Assembly (NCBI GenBank): GCA_002482965.1
Contig: DLGZ01000053.1
Span: 282,491 to 345,657, forward strand
DNA length: 63,167 nucleotides
DNA from: Verrucomicrobiaceae bacterium UBA7681
Lineage (GTDB): Bacteria > Verrucomicrobiota > Verrucomicrobiia > Verrucomicrobiales > Verrucomicrobiaceae
Direction of reading: 5' to 3'
The translations under genes and the position numbers were made by a program. Within the stretch, counting starts at the first letter, position 1. Each line of letters begins with the position of its first letter. This document shows, in pieces, positions 26,529 to 35,282 of the stretch. The notes under the pieces are model-generated. The model was not told where the DNA came from, did not search any database, and saw only the letters and a program-made list of their open reading frames with translations.

Positions 26529-26592
26529 AAGGGCGGCGAGATTAGCGGTATGCCACGCCAGCGCAAGCCCGGTTCTGTGCTAGCAGCCGAAA

Positions 26593-27924
26593 TCAAGGCG
26601 CGCCAGCTGGGGCGGCCGTGCCGCCATTGGTCACTTGAAAGGTCAGAACCCCACCACTGCCGGTGGGCGTGAGTGTTGTGCCGCCCGGGCCGGTGACGTT
26701 CAAATTGCCACTGATGAACTGCTGGGCCGCCGCGCCTTGCAACACGAGAGTGCCATTATTGAGGGTGGCCCCGGTGGCCTGAATATTCTGCACGCTGCTG
26801 ATCGCGAGCGTGCCGGAGCCGGATTTGACCAGCGAGGCTCCCGAAATCACATTGGCATTGGAAGCCAGGGTCAGGCTGCCCTGATTGACGATCTGCTGAG
26901 TGCTGCCATTGGCCAGCACCAATTGAGAGGAGGTTGTCGCGTTGGGAGTCACTGACAGGAAGCGCTGCGTCTGGCCCTCAGCCCCTGATGCGATTGAACC
27001 ATTTGTGGATATGCCGCCCGCCGTGCCCGTGCTGGAGAGAAAAACATTGCTGCCGGAAACCTCACCGGCAATCCGCAGGCTGCTTCCAGTCTGGGATCCG
27101 GAAATCACACTGGCCGTTTGCGCCGGAGAGGGATCCCCCCGTTGAGCCTGCACCGTGGTGCCGGCGGCATTGGAATTGCCACTTGTATTGCTGCTTGAGG
27201 TACCTCCGCCGAAAATGCGAGTCAGCAGACTGGGGCCCTCACTTTTGACTTCAGCCGTTTTCAATTCGGTTGCGCCAGCAGTAATGACTTTAGGAGTGCT
27301 GGCACCGTCGTTGCGCGCGAGTGTCAAAGTAGCACCGAGCGACTGAGCCTGCACTGCCACTTCCTGGCGAATTTCTGGCGCGGCGAGCAGCGGCTGCTTG
27401 AAGCTGGCGTTGTCGAGCAGCGTACTGGAATTCGTGAGGGTGTTGAGATTCACCTGCACGGTGTCACGCGTGCCTTCGGGACGCTGCACAATCAGATTAC
27501 CAGGGTTCAGGGCCATGTTCTGCCCGCCCAGGTCCCCCCGCACGCTGCCTTCGAGGCAGGTCATTTTCACCGAGCCGTCCGGCAAAGCGGCCACGATGGC
27601 GGAACCACGCACGGTGACCTCCCCCTGCGGCGTAGTGACCTGAACCGCCGGACGACGCAGAAAACCATCCCCGGAAGAAATCAGCACCACCCCCTTGGAA
27701 AGCGAAACCTCACCACGATCTCCAACCTGAGCTGACGTATTGGAGCCAAGCCGGACGACGCTGCCGCGCTGATCCACCGTGGCTTGAGCACGGGCATTGC
27801 TGCCTGTGATCACCTGATTGCCTGCGGTTTTCACGTTGCCGCTGGAGATTGTGATGGAACCTGCGGTAAGAGCCGAGCTCTGCATTACAGCGATTAGGGA
27901 AAGGAGGGCGGAAGCTTGCTTCAT
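26593..27924 (-). CDS. Exported FecR-domain protein with C-terminal autotransporter-type (PATR) repeat
   Basis: This 443-residue protein has a signal peptide ('MKQASALLSLIAVMQSSALTAG') and a FecR-like beta domain ('VRLGSNTSAQVGDRGEVSLSK', 'VTTPQGEVTVRGSAIVAAL', 'MTCLEGSVRG'). A long Ser/Thr/Gly/Asn-rich region follows. One segment, 'LVKSGSGTLAISSVQNI' with 'LNNGTLVLQG', looks like a passenger-associated transport repeat. No transmembrane anti-sigma region is present, so it is not a FecR anti-sigma regulator. The outer-membrane barrel gene lies 69 nt upstream on the same strand, suggesting export or surface assembly. Confidence 0.75.
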   Translation of the reverse strand: MKQASALLSLIAVMQSSALTAGSITISSGNVKTAGNQVITGSNARAQATVDQRGSVVRLGSNTSAQVGDRGEVSLSKGVVLISSGDGFLRRPAVQVTTPQGEVTVRGSAIVAALPDGSVKMTCLEGSVRGDLGGQNMALNPGNLIVQRPEGTRDTVQVNLNTLTNSSTLLDNASFKQPLLAAPEIRQEVAVQAQSLGATLTLARNDGASTPKVITAGATELKTAEVKSEGPSLLTRIFGGGTSSSNTSGNSNAAGTTVQAQRGDPSPAQTASVISGSQTGSSLRIAGEVSGSNVFLSSTGTAGGISTNGSIASGAEGQTQRFLSVTPNATTSSQLVLANGSTQQIVNQGSLTLASNANVISGASLVKSGSGTLAISSVQNIQATGATLNNGTLVLQGAAAQQFISGNLNVTGPGGTTLTPTGSGGVLTFQVTNGGTAAPAGAP

Positions 27925-27993
27925 AGGTGTATGTGTAATTAAGCCATTTGCGCAGATATTGCCAAAAAAGCCGGGGGAGCGTCAATCCTGATG

Positions 27994-28980
27994 TCACCAA
28001 ACATGCGACATCGCCAGCCCCAGACCGGTGTTCAGGGCCTTATAATCGAAGGCGTTGACATCGGAGTGGTTGAAGATGCCGCTGACGTAGATCTGCGCCG
28101 TCAGACCCTTGGTCACCTGATATCCCAGCCCCAAAAACATTAGGTGATTGAGGTCATTCTGGCTGACCTGGACGTAGTCAAACCAGGCGAAGCGATACAA
28201 GGTCGTGAATGCCAGCTTCGGTGTGATCTGCCACACGGTCCCGGCTTGGGCGCTGAATTCGTGACGGCGGAAGGCGGCGGGCCCTCCCCCAACACTCACA
28301 GCGGCATTGCCACCCAGCCAGACGCTGATATCGGGGCTGAGCAGCCAGCCTTTCCGCAGGCCTGTCTCCAAGAAATGGTTCTCATAGAGACGGTTCCCCC
28401 AGTTCCACGGCGATGTGAGGCGTTGATAGCGATACTGCGCCCAAACATTAAAACGGGAGATGCCGCCCGCAAGCTCACCCCGTCCCTGGTGGTACTGTGC
28501 GCCGATCTGGCTGCCGAAATCGTCGAAATCGAGCTGCTGCAGGTCTGCATAGCGCCATAGCGAGTAAGAAGCCATCGCCAGCAGGTTGATGTTTTCGGTC
28601 AGCTTCGGAAACCATGCGCCACGCAGGCCGGTGCGGCCCACCCAGTCCGAACTTTCAGGACCGGGAGACAAGGCGGCATTGGAGGTAAAAAAACCACTGG
28701 CTTCGAGCGACACGAGGAACTGCTGCGGCTTCTGCCTCACCAGTCCGCTGATGCTCTGCTGGCCAAACTCACGGTCAAGCAGGTTGATTTCTTCCTGACT
28801 GGCGGGTGAGTCTGAGTTCTGAGCACGGGTATCTCGTTTCGTGGTGCGCAGGGCTTCACGAATGGTCTGGTCCACAACCGCACGGTCCACGGCGGGGCTT
28901 TGCGCCATGCTGGAGATGGCTCCGGCAAAACTGCCGCCGATCACAAGAAAAAGCACAATGAGTGATTTATTTAAAAACAT
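27994..28980 (-). CDS. Predicted outer-membrane beta-barrel protein
   Basis: This 328-residue protein has a signal peptide ('LIVLFLVIGGSFAGAISSMAQ'), an N-terminal charged stretch (about 30-75), then alternating aromatic/polar strands ('QFLVSLEASGFFTSNAAL', 'LAFTTLYRFAWFDYVQ', 'AQIYVSGIFNHSDVNAF'). It ends in '...HVW', an aromatic C-terminal residue as in many barrels. It was probably transcribed with the FecR/PATR gene 69 nt downstream. No specific family is recognised. It is divergent from tgt, 116 nt away. Confidence 0.65.
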   Translation of the reverse strand: MFLNKSLIVLFLVIGGSFAGAISSMAQSPAVDRAVVDQTIREALRTTKRDTRAQNSDSPASQEEINLLDREFGQQSISGLVRQKPQQFLVSLEASGFFTSNAALSPGPESSDWVGRTGLRGAWFPKLTENINLLAMASYSLWRYADLQQLDFDDFGSQIGAQYHQGRGELAGGISRFNVWAQYRYQRLTSPWNWGNRLYENHFLETGLRKGWLLSPDISVWLGGNAAVSVGGGPAAFRRHEFSAQAGTVWQITPKLAFTTLYRFAWFDYVQVSQNDLNHLMFLGLGYQVTKGLTAQIYVSGIFNHSDVNAFDYKALNTGLGLAMSHVW

Positions 28981-29096
28981 GCGAGTGGGTTTTATGAAGT
29001 TGCCCCTATTTCGTCAAGCTTGAATCCGCCACATCGCGTGCTGCTTGCGCTTTCCGCCACATCGGCGAGACTCCGCGCCCTTTTTGCGGCCCCACC

Positions 29097-30239
29097 ATGT
29101 CTTTTGAACTCCTCGCCACCGATCCCTCGTCCCACGCCCGCCGCGGGCGGCTGACGACGCCTCATGGCGTGGTGGAGACGCCCGTGTTCATGCCGGTGGG
29201 CACTCAGGGCACGGTGAAGGCCATGCATCCGGAGGAACTGCGGGCGCTCAATTCGCAGATCATCCTCGGCAACACCTACCACCTCTTTGTGCGTCCGGGG
29301 ATGGAGATCATGCAGGCGGCAGGTGGCCTGCACAAATTCGCGAACTGGGACCGGCCGATTTTGACGGACAGCGGCGGCTTCCAGGTCTTCTCACTCGCTA
29401 AACTGCGCAAAATTAAAGAAGAAGGCTGCCACTTCCAAAATCACCTCGACGGCACGCCGATGTTCATCGGCCCGGAAACGTCCATGGAGATTCAGGAGAC
29501 CCTGGGCTCGGACGTCGCCATGCTGTTTGATGAATGCACGCCCTATCCCTGCGAAGCCAAGGAGGCCGAAAAGAGCCTCGATCTGACCCTGCGCTGGGCC
29601 AAACGTTGCCGGACGTGGATTGATGAACACAGGCCGCAGACCGGCGGTGGCTCACAGCAGCACTTCGGCATCGTGCAGGGCAGTGTCTATAAAGAGCTGC
29701 GTGAAAAATCCGCCCGTGAACTGGTGGCTATGGGTTTTGACGGCTACGCCATCGGCGGACTCAGCGTGGGCGAGCCGGAAGAGGACATGATGCGCATTGC
29801 CGAATGGGTGACGCCGCATCTGCCCACGAATCAGGCCCGCTACGCCATGGGACTGGGCACACCGCCGCAGGTGATCGAGCTGATCGCACGCGGGATCGAC
29901 ATGTTTGACTGCGTGCTGCCCACACGGCTGGCGCGAAATGGTGCGGCCTTCACCCACGAAGGCCTGATGAATCTGCGCAATGCCTGCTACGCCAAGGATT
30001 TCCGCCCCATCGCCGAAGACACCCATCCGCTCTGCCAGGGCTTTTCACGGGCGTACATCCGCCATTTGGTTCAGGCACAGGAGATTCTGGGTTTGCGGTT
30101 GATTTCTCTTCATAACCTGCATTTCTACGCGTCCCTCACGTCCAGGGCACGTCAAGCGATCGAACAGGGTTGTTTCGCCGAGTTCCGGGCAGAGGTCGTC
30201 GCGAAATACAAGTCCACCTCTGCAGCCCCCGAATCATGA
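29097..30239 (+). CDS. tgt: tRNA-guanine transglycosylase (queuine tRNA-ribosyltransferase) with altered zinc site
   Basis: The protein has 380 residues and exchanges G34 for a queuosine precursor in GUN-anticodon tRNAs. D91 in 'DSGGFQVFSL' and the catalytic D271 in 'MFDCVLPTRLARNGAAF' are present, along with 'GGLSVGEP'. The structural zinc site is normally CxCxxC plus His. Here the aligned positions are Asp308, His310, Cys313 and His339 ('EDTHPLCQG', 'ISLHNLHFY'), with the family spacing kept. The fold is clear; metal content is uncertain. The stop overlaps the yajC start (ATGA), so this is the first gene of tgt-yajC-secDF. Confidence 0.94.
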   Translation: MSFELLATDPSSHARRGRLTTPHGVVETPVFMPVGTQGTVKAMHPEELRALNSQIILGNTYHLFVRPGMEIMQAAGGLHKFANWDRPILTDSGGFQVFSLAKLRKIKEEGCHFQNHLDGTPMFIGPETSMEIQETLGSDVAMLFDECTPYPCEAKEAEKSLDLTLRWAKRCRTWIDEHRPQTGGGSQQHFGIVQGSVYKELREKSARELVAMGFDGYAIGGLSVGEPEEDMMRIAEWVTPHLPTNQARYAMGLGTPPQVIELIARGIDMFDCVLPTRLARNGAAFTHEGLMNLRNACYAKDFRPIAEDTHPLCQGFSRAYIRHLVQAQEILGLRLISLHNLHFYASLTSRARQAIEQGCFAEFRAEVVAKYKSTSAAPES

Positions 30240-30589
30240 TCTCTATCTCTCTCGAAAACACCCTTCTTCTGGCCCAAGCCGCACCTGCCGGAGCCCAAGG
30301 CGGCCTCCTTGGCAGCCCGATGATGCTGCCGATCCTCATGATCGTGGTGATGTACTTCGTCATCTTCCGCCCGCAGCAGAAGCGCATGAAGGAGCACAAG
30401 CTGCTCATCTCCAGCGTCAGCGTGAGCGACCACGTCATCATGGAAAGCGGTGTGCACGGCATCATCACCAGCGTGAAAGACCGCACCGTCATGGTCAAGA
30501 TCGCCGACAACGTCAAAGTCGAGTTCGAACGCATCAAGATCGCCGCTGTGACGAAAAAGTCCGACGTCGTTGAAGTGACCGAAGCCTAA
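30236..30589 (+). CDS. yajC: Preprotein translocase subunit YajC
   Basis: This 117-residue protein starts at the ATG overlapping the tgt stop. One transmembrane helix ('MMLPILMIVVMYFVIFRPQQKRMKEH') is followed by the family's basic segment and a small beta domain ('VSDHVIMESGVHGIITSV', 'VEFERIKIAAV'). YajC associates with SecDF at the Sec translocon. It lies between tgt and secDF, the usual order in many bacteria. Confidence 0.93.
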   Translation: MISISLENTLLLAQAAPAGAQGGLLGSPMMLPILMIVVMYFVIFRPQQKRMKEHKLLISSVSVSDHVIMESGVHGIITSVKDRTVMVKIADNVKVEFERIKIAAVTKKSDVVEVTEA

Positions 30590-30633
30590 ACGGCTCCCCT
30601 TTAGTTTTTCCCAACCTAACCGCCAACCTGTCC

Positions 30634-33057
30634 ATGAATCCCTTCGCCACCTTCCTTGTCGGTGCCTCCATTTTGCTGATGCTGCTCCTCTATGTCGGCA
30701 CCGCCGTGCATAAGACCAAGCGCTGGGTGGGCACGATCCTCGTCGCACTCACGGCCGCAGCTTCCATCTATACGGCGAAAACGATGGGCCTTCAGCTCGG
30801 CATCGACCTTCAGGGCGGCAGCGAGTTCATCGTGCAACTTGCTCCAGGCAAAAATGAAGATGGCAGCCCCAAAGCCGTGACCAGCAGCGATGTGCAGCAG
30901 GCCATCGCGATTCTCGAAAAGCGCCTCAATGCGGATGCTTCGAAAGATCTCTCCATGCAGCCGGAAGGCACTGACCGCATCGTGATCCAGATGCCCGGCA
31001 TCACCGAAGAGGAGATCAAAGCCGTGCGGGATACAATTGTGACCGTAGCCCATCTTGAATTCCGTCGGGTGCATCCTGACAGCCAGGCCAAGCTGGAGCA
31101 GATCAAGGCACGCGGCGGCATCAAAGAGCCGGGTTGGGTCGAAATGCCCTACAGCACTCCTATCACCGCCAAAGATGGCACGATCACCAATCGGTCTGAA
31201 CTCGTTCGCGATTCGGCTGACATCGAGGGCAAGTATGTCTCCAGCGCCTTCCGCACCGTCGATGCCGAGGGCAACAAAGTCTCGCTGCAGTTCAACAGCG
31301 CAGGCGCCAAACTCTTCGACGAACTTGCCGCAGTGCATTATCAGAAAGAAATGGCCATCATAGTTGACGGCCAGATTCACTCCGCTCCACGGCTGCAGGC
31401 TAAACAATTCGGCGGCCGTGCCGAAATCTCCGGCGGTGGCGGCGCTGGCTTTACCCAGCAGGAGGCTGACTCCCTGGCCACCCTCCTGAGCAATCCATTG
31501 CAGAATCCGATGAAGATCCTGTCCGAAAGCTCGGTCTCCTCCGCTTACGGCCAGTCTTCCATTGATCAGGGCAAGTGGATCGGCGTCGCCGCTCTCATCA
31601 TCACCACCTGCTTCATGATGTTCATCTACCGTCTCGCCGGCATTGTGGCGATCGTCGGTCTGGTCATCAATATCGCGATCCTCTTTGGTGCCATGGCCTT
31701 GTTCGGCTTCACCCTCACCATGCCTGGTATTGCTGGTGTCGTGCTCACCATCGGCATGGCGGTGGATGCCAACGTCCTCATCTATGAACGACTTCGCGAG
31801 GAAATGGAAGCGGGCAAGACTTTCGCCGCCGCCCTGGAAGCCGCGTACGAAAAAGCCTTCTCCGCCATTGCCGATTCCAACATCACCACGCTCATCTCAG
31901 CACTGATTTTGTTCCTCATCTCCGGCGGCTTGGTCAAAGGTTTCGCCGTTACGCTCATGATCGGTCTGATCTCCTCGATGATCGGCGCTCTGATCGTCAC
32001 CCGCGTGATCTTCATGTGGGTCGTGGACAAGAACATCCTGAAAGGGATTCACACCACCAAGATCATCCCGGACAAAGTTTTCGACATCCTGTCCTCAGCT
32101 CCCAAGTTCATCATCGCCTCTCTCGTCGTCACTGCGATCTCCTTTGGCACGCTGGCTGTCAAAGGTGGTGCAAGCTTCGGCATTGACTTCCGTGGTGGCA
32201 GCCGTGTTGACGTGACGGTGGTCAAGGGTAAGGAAAAGGAAATCCCCGATGCCGCACTCGACGCCTTGTTCAAAGGACTCAAGCAGGAAGACGGCAAGGA
32301 TCTTGGCAGCTACTATATCCAGCGCAAAAGCGCCGCCGGTGCAGAAAATCTGAGCATTCGTTGTGAAGAACACAGCGGTGCAGTGATCCAGCATGCGATC
32401 ACGAGCAAATGGAGCAAGGACGTCGTTGCCGGCACCAGCATCGCGACCGTGGGTTCCGTCATCGGCTCCGAACTCGCCACCCAGTCCATGTGGGCCATGT
32501 TCGCCGCTCTGATCGCGATTTTCCTGTATCTGCTCATGCGCTACGAGTTTGCCTTCGCCGTCGGTGCCATCGTCGCCCTGTTCCATGACGTGCTCATGGT
32601 TCCCGGCCTGTGCGTGTTGTTTGGCCAGGAGCTCAGCATTATCCACGTGGGCGCGCTGCTCACCATCGCCGGTTACTCCATCAATGACACCATCGTTGTG
32701 TTTGACCGTATCCGTGAAACCATTCAGAAGGGCACCGGCGGCAGCATGCGCGACATGATGAACGAGGCCATCTGCAAGACCCTCTCCCGAACCCTCCTCA
32801 CCGGCCCAACAGCCCTGGCGCCGATGGTCGTGCTTCTTTTCCTCGGCAATCCTGCCATGCTTGAGTTCGCCATGCCGATCACCATCGGTGTGCTGCTCGG
32901 CACCTACTCCTCCATCTTCATCGCCTCCCCGCTCGTGCTGTGGTACGCGAAGAAGTCCGGAACCAGCCTCAAGCATCAGGTGCTCGATGCTCAAATCGAG
33001 CAGATGAAGGCCAATCAGGCCATCGCCGCAGCAGCTATCGCAGGCGGCAAGAAGTAA
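30634..33057 (+). CDS. secDF: Fused protein translocase subunit SecDF
   Basis: This 807-residue inner-membrane protein uses the proton gradient to pull exported proteins through SecYEG. The SecD half begins with a helix pair and 'LGIDLQGGSEFIVQL', a large periplasmic domain (about 60-300), and membrane helices with 'GIAGVVLTIGMAVDANVLIYERLREE'. The SecF half starts near residue 490 with 'GIDFRGGSRVDVTV' and ends with 'LLTIAGYSINDTIVVFDRIRE'. About 12 transmembrane segments are visible. It follows yajC by 44 nt. A strong hairpin lies 41 nt after its stop. Confidence 0.96.
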   Translation: MNPFATFLVGASILLMLLLYVGTAVHKTKRWVGTILVALTAAASIYTAKTMGLQLGIDLQGGSEFIVQLAPGKNEDGSPKAVTSSDVQQAIAILEKRLNADASKDLSMQPEGTDRIVIQMPGITEEEIKAVRDTIVTVAHLEFRRVHPDSQAKLEQIKARGGIKEPGWVEMPYSTPITAKDGTITNRSELVRDSADIEGKYVSSAFRTVDAEGNKVSLQFNSAGAKLFDELAAVHYQKEMAIIVDGQIHSAPRLQAKQFGGRAEISGGGGAGFTQQEADSLATLLSNPLQNPMKILSESSVSSAYGQSSIDQGKWIGVAALIITTCFMMFIYRLAGIVAIVGLVINIAILFGAMALFGFTLTMPGIAGVVLTIGMAVDANVLIYERLREEMEAGKTFAAALEAAYEKAFSAIADSNITTLISALILFLISGGLVKGFAVTLMIGLISSMIGALIVTRVIFMWVVDKNILKGIHTTKIIPDKVFDILSSAPKFIIASLVVTAISFGTLAVKGGASFGIDFRGGSRVDVTVVKGKEKEIPDAALDALFKGLKQEDGKDLGSYYIQRKSAAGAENLSIRCEEHSGAVIQHAITSKWSKDVVAGTSIATVGSVIGSELATQSMWAMFAALIAIFLYLLMRYEFAFAVGAIVALFHDVLMVPGLCVLFGQELSIIHVGALLTIAGYSINDTIVVFDRIRETIQKGTGGSMRDMMNEAICKTLSRTLLTGPTALAPMVVLLFLGNPAMLEFAMPITIGVLLGTYSSIFIASPLVLWYAKKSGTSLKHQVLDAQIEQMKANQAIAAAAIAGGKK

Positions 33058-33097
33058 TCGGAACCTCTGAAGGCCTTCTGTTTCGCTTCCTCATATC

Positions 33098-33126
33098 TGG
33101 CTTGGTGACTTGAACTCACCAAGCCA
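33098..33126 (+). terminator. Hairpin downstream of secDF
   Basis: A perfect 11-bp stem TGGCTTGGTGA/TCACCAAGCCA with a 7-nt loop begins 41 nt after the secDF stop. No T-run follows, so it may stop transcription with Rho or protect the 3' end of the tgt-yajC-secDF message. Confidence 0.5.
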
Positions 33127-33129
33127 GTG

Positions 33130-33560
33130 AAGGAAATCGAAATCGACCCAGACTCATTTCAGGATCGATCAGGCACGGCAGCCGCCAATGCATCTCCTTT
33201 GGAGTGCGGTTGCGCAGCGAGGAACAGCTTGTCCTCCGTAGCTTTTAGCGAAGGGGGAAGCGCAGCTACCGCTTTCGCCGGGCTCGGTGACTCACGCGTG
33301 CCAGAAAATGTTCGAATGCGGGAGCTGGTGATTCTTCGCAGGCAGGTCACCTCACGCACACCACGAGACCTTCGAACGCGGTAACTCATCGCAGCCGCAC
33401 GCCAAAGACGCTCTCATTGACCGTAAGTCTCTTCGGACTGCGTTTGCACAGCGAAGGATGAGCGCAGCCACTAATAGCCCAGGCTGACTCATTGCCTAAC
33501 CAGTTGAAGGGACATGCGCTTCGGAAACCCCTCCATCCTTGCAGTCACCCAAATCTCCGA
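33130..33560. repeat. Gene-free mosaic of degenerate repeat fragments
   Basis: About 430 nt without a believable gene. It holds TTTGGAGTGCGGT-type sequence (33198-33217), a CCTCCGTAGCT...AGCGAAGG block (33233-33255) and an imperfect inverted partner GCGCAGCTACCGC (33260-33272). A degenerate tandem pair about 59 nt apart (33286 and 33345) shares GGTsACyTCACGC...TTCGAAyGCGG. A further GCACAGCGAAGGATGAGCGCAGC stretch lies near 33446. Related pieces occur at 60183-60207 and 63142-63167. The region looks like layered remains of a dispersed non-coding element. Confidence 0.5.
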
Positions 33561-33578
33561 CCAAGATCAAAACAAAGA

Positions 33579-33598
33579 GGGCGGCCTCTCAGCCGCCC
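33579..33598 (-). terminator. Intrinsic terminator of the L,D-transpeptidase gene
   Basis: The stem GGGCGGC/GCCGCCC (7 bp) with a 6-nt loop is followed on the minus strand by CTCTTTGTTTTG, a T-rich tail. It lies about 30 nt after the stop of the L,D-transpeptidase gene. Confidence 0.7.
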
Positions 33599-33627
33599 CC
33601 TCGTCTTTGTTAAAGCTTGTCGCGCTC

Positions 33628-34521
33628 TCAGTTGTTCGCTGGCGGCGTCGGATTCGCCGGCTCCGCAGGTTTCACTTCAATAGGCGGTGAAGCGGCATCG
33701 GGTGCGCTTTGAGGCGCTGCGGTCGCAGGCGTTGTAACCGGAGGCGTCGTCCCAGCAGGTGTTGTCACTCCCCCCTTTGGACCATTGGGATCATCAGGGG
33801 CCAGAGCCGTTGCTGCGTCAGCCGCTGCGGATGCTTCTCCAGCTTTCTTTTTCGCCGCCGCGAGCTTGGCGGAATTGGCCCTCGATTTTTCCGCAGATTG
33901 TTTGAGGTAGGTTTGATAATCCGGACCATTGCCCGTGATCGTCACCGGTGTGCCCACCGCCGTGTGTTCGAACAGAATCGGTGCCATCTTGGACGGCAGG
34001 CGGATGCACCCATGTGATGCCCGGCGCCCGGGCTTCGGAATCGGCCCGATGTGCATGCCCACTCCATCGCCGGTGAGGCGCATGAAGTACGTCATCTTGG
34101 CAGCTTGAAAGTGGCCGCCTTCCGGCAGCAGGTCACGCCCCTGCTTGAAGTCCGAGTTCACCAGTTTGCCATCCTTGTCGAAGCCCTTGCCATAGAGATT
34201 GGAGACCTTGTCTTTGATCTTCTCCAATATCTTGAACTCGCCGGTGGGCGTTGGGAAGCTGGGAATGCCGCTGGCACAGTAAGTCCAGCCAACCACGTCC
34301 TTGCCATTGTACAGGGTCACACGTTGCACATCCACGTTCATGACCATGCTCGTGATGGGTTTCTCCCCGCCGGTCCATTCACCCGGATACTTCCACTCGG
34401 CTTTCACCGGCTCTGGCGGCGGTGCCGGTGGCTTTTTGCGGAACAGCTGGCAGGAGGCCAGCAACACCATGCTAGGAATAAGCACAGCACGCGTCAGAGT
34501 TAGGGATGTTTTGAATTTCAC
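33628..34521 (-). CDS. L,D-transpeptidase (YkuD) lipoprotein
   Basis: The protein has 297 residues from a GTG at 34521, which gives a lipoprotein signal ending 'MVLLASC' (Cys24); a TTG at 34557 is a less likely start. The YkuD domain (about 55-195) holds the catalytic motif 'MHIGPIPKPGRRASHGCIRLP' with His157, His170 and the nucleophile Cys172. The C-terminal 80 residues are Ala/Pro/Thr-rich and probably unstructured. It is expected to make 3-3 crosslinks or attach proteins to peptidoglycan in the periplasm. A terminator follows at 33579-33598. Confidence 0.88.
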   Translation of the reverse strand: MKFKTSLTLTRAVLIPSMVLLASCQLFRKKPPAPPPEPVKAEWKYPGEWTGGEKPITSMVMNVDVQRVTLYNGKDVVGWTYCASGIPSFPTPTGEFKILEKIKDKVSNLYGKGFDKDGKLVNSDFKQGRDLLPEGGHFQAAKMTYFMRLTGDGVGMHIGPIPKPGRRASHGCIRLPSKMAPILFEHTAVGTPVTITGNGPDYQTYLKQSAEKSRANSAKLAAAKKKAGEASAAADAATALAPDDPNGPKGGVTTPAGTTPPVTTPATAAPQSAPDAASPPIEVKPAEPANPTPPANN

Positions 34522-34578
34522 AGCGCTGATACTAAGGGGACTGCCTTCCCCTCTCAAGTACCAGCGGAAACAATATTT

Positions 34579-35232
34579 TTAGGAAAGATCGAACACTTCC
34601 GCAGGGCGTGAAATGAGAACGTCCGCCCCACACTCGATCAGTTCCGCCTCGCTGCGAAATCCCCAGCGCACGCCCACGGCGCGCATGCCGCTGTTCTTCG
34701 CAAACTGCATGTCGATGCCCGAATCTCCCACGTAGGCCATCTCATCGGTCTGCAAGCCCAGGAAGGCCGCCATCTCGTGCGCTCCCGCCGCATCCGGCTT
34801 GCGCGGCACCTCAGCGCGCTGGCCCAGGATGTGATCAAACACTCCCGTGCCAAAAAAATGCTCCGTCATCGGCACGGTGAAGCGATGCGCCTTGTTCGAA
34901 ATCACAGCGAGTTTGACACCTCTGCCTTTTAACTCCGCCAGCATCTCCACGATGCCCTCATAAGGCCGGGTCTCTGCCTGCCAGAGCAGATCATACTGCG
35001 CCCGATATTCCTCCGTGCAGATCTTGATCAACTCCTCACTCCGCGCCGCCTCGGGCAATGCCCGCTCCACCAGCTTTTCCATGCCATCCCCCACCATCTG
35101 CTTGAAGACTTCCTTCTCGCAGCGCGGATACCCCCGTGCATCCAACATCCGGTTGATCGACTCCGCGATGTCCGCAAGCGAGTCAATCAGGGTGCCATCG
35201 AGGTCGAAAATGAAAGCTTTAAGGGTGAGCAT
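34579..35232 (-). CDS. gph: HAD-family phosphatase, phosphoglycolate phosphatase-like
   Basis: The 217-residue protein has HAD motif I 'FIFDLDGTLIDSLADI', motif II 'LAVISNKAHRF', motif III lysine in 'VPRKPDAAGAHEM' and motif IV 'AYVGDSGIDMQFAKNSG'. The helical cap insertion between motifs I and II matches phosphoglycolate phosphatases, which clear 2-phosphoglycolate from DNA repair or oxygenation. Related beta-phosphoglucomutase or pyrophosphatase functions cannot be excluded. It starts 50 nt from the divergent PHP phosphatase gene. Confidence 0.85.
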   Translation of the reverse strand: MLTLKAFIFDLDGTLIDSLADIAESINRMLDARGYPRCEKEVFKQMVGDGMEKLVERALPEAARSEELIKICTEEYRAQYDLLWQAETRPYEGIVEMLAELKGRGVKLAVISNKAHRFTVPMTEHFFGTGVFDHILGQRAEVPRKPDAAGAHEMAAFLGLQTDEMAYVGDSGIDMQFAKNSGMRAVGVRWGFRSEAELIECGADVLISRPAEVFDLS

Positions 35233-35282
35233 GTTTCTTCATGCCGCGAAATGAGGCCGCGATCAACTTGCCAGAGCGCCCA

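Noticed and set aside
26593..27924. FecR-type anti-sigma regulator of iron uptake
   Set aside because: It has a cleavable signal peptide, no transmembrane helix, no sigma factor or TonB receptor gene nearby, and a repeat-rich C-terminus.
33127..33389. Short frames on both strands in the secDF downstream gap
   Set aside because: They coincide with the degenerate repeats and have no start signal or recognisable sequence.
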